From Patagioenas fasciata (Eukaryota > Chordata > Aves > Columbiformes > Columbidae): a stretch of 64,000 nt of DNA. The notes beneath the pieces are model-generated. The model saw nothing but the letters and a program-made list of their open reading frames with translations, was not told where the DNA came from and did not search any database. The DNA is taken from contig NC_092521.1 in the NCBI RefSeq assembly GCF_037038585.1, forward strand, positions 51,654,398-51,718,397, in the 5' to 3' direction. Numbering within the stretch: the first letter of the stretch is position 1; every line of letters begins with the position of its first letter. Below are positions 61,431-64,000 of this stretch, piece by piece. Both the position numbers and the translations under genes were made by a program.

Positions 61431-64000
61431 TACTAACATTCTTAGGAACGTGTTGAGACTTGCAATGATTACAGTACCTAGCAATGACCACCTTGAGGAT
61501 GTGGCTAACAGTAGTAGCTTTTCCTCTTCTTCCTCAGATGTTGCTCGTTGCTAACAAGTGTCACGTTTGCTCTCTTGGGCATTTTGTCATGCTGGGAGAT
61601 CTTGAACTGTTCATAATCCTTTCCCACACCGAACTTCTTTTACAGTGATTACTTGACATGCAGTGAAGCTCTGGCCTGGAAGTGACACCGTCATTCTTGG
61701 TTCCTATTGTGTATCACTTCGTGTTGTGTTAAAGCACTTTTTCAAGAGACTTTACCTTACTGAGCTGACTCATGTCATATTCATGTTTTTCCTGTACAAC
61801 CACCACGCTTTGTCATCTCAGCTGTCACCTGGCAGCCATTCAGAAAGTGTAGACCCATTCCAGCAATGCCATTTGTGTATTTGTGTATTGCGATACATAG
61901 GCCCAATGCAAGTCCAGTGCAGATCTGTATAATTATGCCAGAGAAGGATTTGGCCCAGTCTAAGTGCAAATCCTGAGACACAGCAAATCAGAGTGATCGC
62001 AGTAGGCTGCTGGCCAAATATCCCTCTTTTGCACTTGGGGTCCTAGAGGCAATCCCATCCTAGAGTAGCTGAGGTTCTGTTCACACCAAACCCATGTAGG
62101 AGATCTGGTAGCGCTTTTTGCTAAAACTATGTCTCAGTTGCTTACCTGGAATCCACAGAGAAGTACTACATGATGCATTAGAGGTAATGTGGTTGAACTG
62201 CTAAGCAGAATAAGTGAAAAACCTGATGCATCTTTTGCAATAACTAGTTAATTGGCTGTTGATAGGGTTTATCCAAGCCAAAAAATGGGATTTAGTTTTG
62301 AACAAGGGTATTTGAGAAAAAGAAATATGCCTATTTACAAGCAGTGTAGACAAGCATCCCATCTTTGCCATTTATACAAGAGCATTTTACAACTTCAGCA
62401 ATGATCTATCTAAGACAGATAGATATATTGATCTCTGGAACAGTATAATTTATTTATGTGGATCACAGAGAGAAGACCTCTTTCTCTTCAGGCTCTGAGA
62501 TGAGTTTCAGATATTCCACTTCAAAAAGAACTTCATGGAGTTTCATGGTACTTCACAGAAGTTGGAGAGAAAAATGGCGGTCACTTCTGGCCCTTCTGTG
62601 GTGATCTCCGATGCCTCAGTGTCAGAATATGAGGAACTGCACAGGTATAATTGGATGGGGAAGGATCTGGCAGAAACAAACACTTCTCAGCTGACATCCC
62701 CAAAATGGACTAGAGAAAGGAGAGGGATGTTGAGAATTATCAGAGATATAGAGAGCTGTCAGTTTTATGAGAAAGGGAATTTCCATTGTCATCTTACACA
62801 GATGCCTCAAAACAGGTGTCCAGGATCATTTGCTGGATCAACCACTTGGGAGTGAAGGGCCCACTGATTTTTGTCAGGTGTTAAAGGGTAGAGACATTTT
62901 AACAAAAATATGTGTTTTTTTCCTCTCTGCTACACATTTCTGAAAGTCTTGGGCTGTCTCCTCTGACTCTTTGCTCGTATTTGAAAGATTGGTCAGCCTC
63001 ATATCCTGCCCATTTTTGCAGGGTTAATATGCTCTTGTGCTAGTGTATATCCAATGTGGTATGCATATTTACAGGTGGTGAGGACAGGCAAAGAGAATAG
63101 TGGCCAAGGCTAAAGGGTTTACCATTCAAGATTTGACAACGGATCTCAATATATATTCATTTTGGACAGATTAGATTAGACTCAGCCTATGATTGATCTC
63201 TGTTTTGACATTTATCTCCATGGTGAGAAGAATGGTTACTTTTGAGTGGTAGGGTTATGAATAAATGACTGCCTTTCCCTCAGGAGTGAAGATTAGTGTC
63301 ACAAGAAATCAGCCATCATGTATGTTATATGCTGAACGTGTACTCTCTCAGCTCCCACCGCTTGGATGAGATAGAAACTTCCCTGACAGTTTGATAGAAT
63401 GAAGGGTGCTTGAGCGGTGTGGGAATCAGGCTGCTCTGAAAATGGTTAAACTTTTAATCAATTGTGAGCTCTTATGTCACCATCAAAATGACAATATATG
63501 TAAATTAAATTGTAAAAATAGCGCAAGGAAAGATTTGTCTCCCTTGCTATATATATATAAACATATGTGTATGTATATACACATATTTCTAAATCAGACA
63601 AAAATGATAGCACATTAAAGTTCCAATATTTATGTATTGGCCATAGCTAAACTTAGATACAACATCTAATTTACACTGACGTCTTTCTTTAACAAGTTTT
63701 GTAAGAGGAATGATTTAAGTTCAAGGAAGTGCAGTGAGTCATCTGCACGGTGGGCCAGTGGCTGAGCTATGTTTAGAATCAAGGGGAAGTTTGGATCTTC
63801 TGGTTCCAAGTTTTTCTCTTTACATCTCTCCCTTTCTCAAACATTCTCAGTGCTTCAAAAAATTATAAAAAAAACCTTTCTTCACAATATCTTTTATTTT
63901 CTTACTTGATTTTTATGTACCCTTGGTTCTCTGGTCTTGTGTGGTAAATCAGCAAATTTAATTTAATGAGCTGATCTGAGTTTTTAAAATCAGGTTACCA
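61431..64000. other. Intergenic DNA to window end
   Basis: No gene is supported. The 106-codon plus-strand frame at 62535-62855 has no recognisable domain or splice context. A short TATATA/TGTATG repeat lies at 63548-63588. Confidence 0.55.
63548..63588. repeat. TA/TG-rich microsatellite
   Basis: TATATATATATAA, then ACATATGTGTATGTATATACACATAT. Confidence 0.8.

Noticed and set aside
62535-62855. 106-codon plus-strand frame
   Set aside because: There is no domain, promoter or splice signal. Its length is within chance expectation for this amount of sequence.

Overview
This is a vertebrate chromosomal window, almost certainly from a bird. The evidence is a complete avian-type ADCYAP1 (PACAP precursor) gene on the + strand at about 51.9-59.0 kb, six CR1 LINE fragments as the only recognisable interspersed repeats, no SINE- or L1-like sequence that I could see, and CpG islands confined to two places. 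The encoded PACAP-38 has Ile at position 2, which I recall as typical of birds (mammals have Ser). The species cannot be fixed from sequence alone.

Layout. 1-4.6 kb is AT-rich, without genes, and probably the first intron of a minus-strand gene. 4.6-5.95 kb is a strong CpG island with a convincing minus-strand splice donor (CAG|GTGAGG after base 5185) and separate plus-strand donors at 5684 and 5859, so it looks like a bidirectional promoter. In human, the minus-strand gene next to ADCYAP1, transcribed away from it, is YES1, whose first exon is non-coding. I therefore infer, without coding-sequence proof, that this island is the YES1 promoter. 6-49.6 kb is a long gene-poor interval with CR1 elements at 17.1-17.8 (+), 25.2-25.6 (-), 29.2-29.7 (+), 39.2-40.0 (-) and 41.7-43.3 kb (-). 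It also holds several microsatellites, a curious strand-asymmetric region at 18.1-20.5 kb, and one short isolated ORF at 44.8 kb of unknown identity.

ADCYAP1. A CpG-rich zone starts at 49.7 kb and runs through the gene. A non-coding exon 1 probably ends at 52,201. Coding exons are 52,489-52,589, 54,551-54,685, 55,218-55,313 and 56,156-56,342, with GT-AG borders throughout and every coding intron in phase 2. They encode a 172-residue prepro-protein: signal peptide, cryptic peptide, PRP/GHRH-like peptide (residues 80-110) and PACAP (residues 128-165, amidation signal G-R-R). The 3' UTR has a (GA)n microsatellite 39 bases after the stop codon and several poly(A) signals, the last at 58,991. From 59 to 64 kb there is only intergenic sequence with one very old CR1 fragment.

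I found no new multigene system. The best leads are the 3'-UTR (GA)n repeat (a 3'-UTR microsatellite of ADCYAP1 has been linked to migratory behaviour in birds), the unexplained 107-codon ORF at 44.8 kb, the plus-strand first-exon candidate in the distal CpG island, and the skewed 18-20 kb block.
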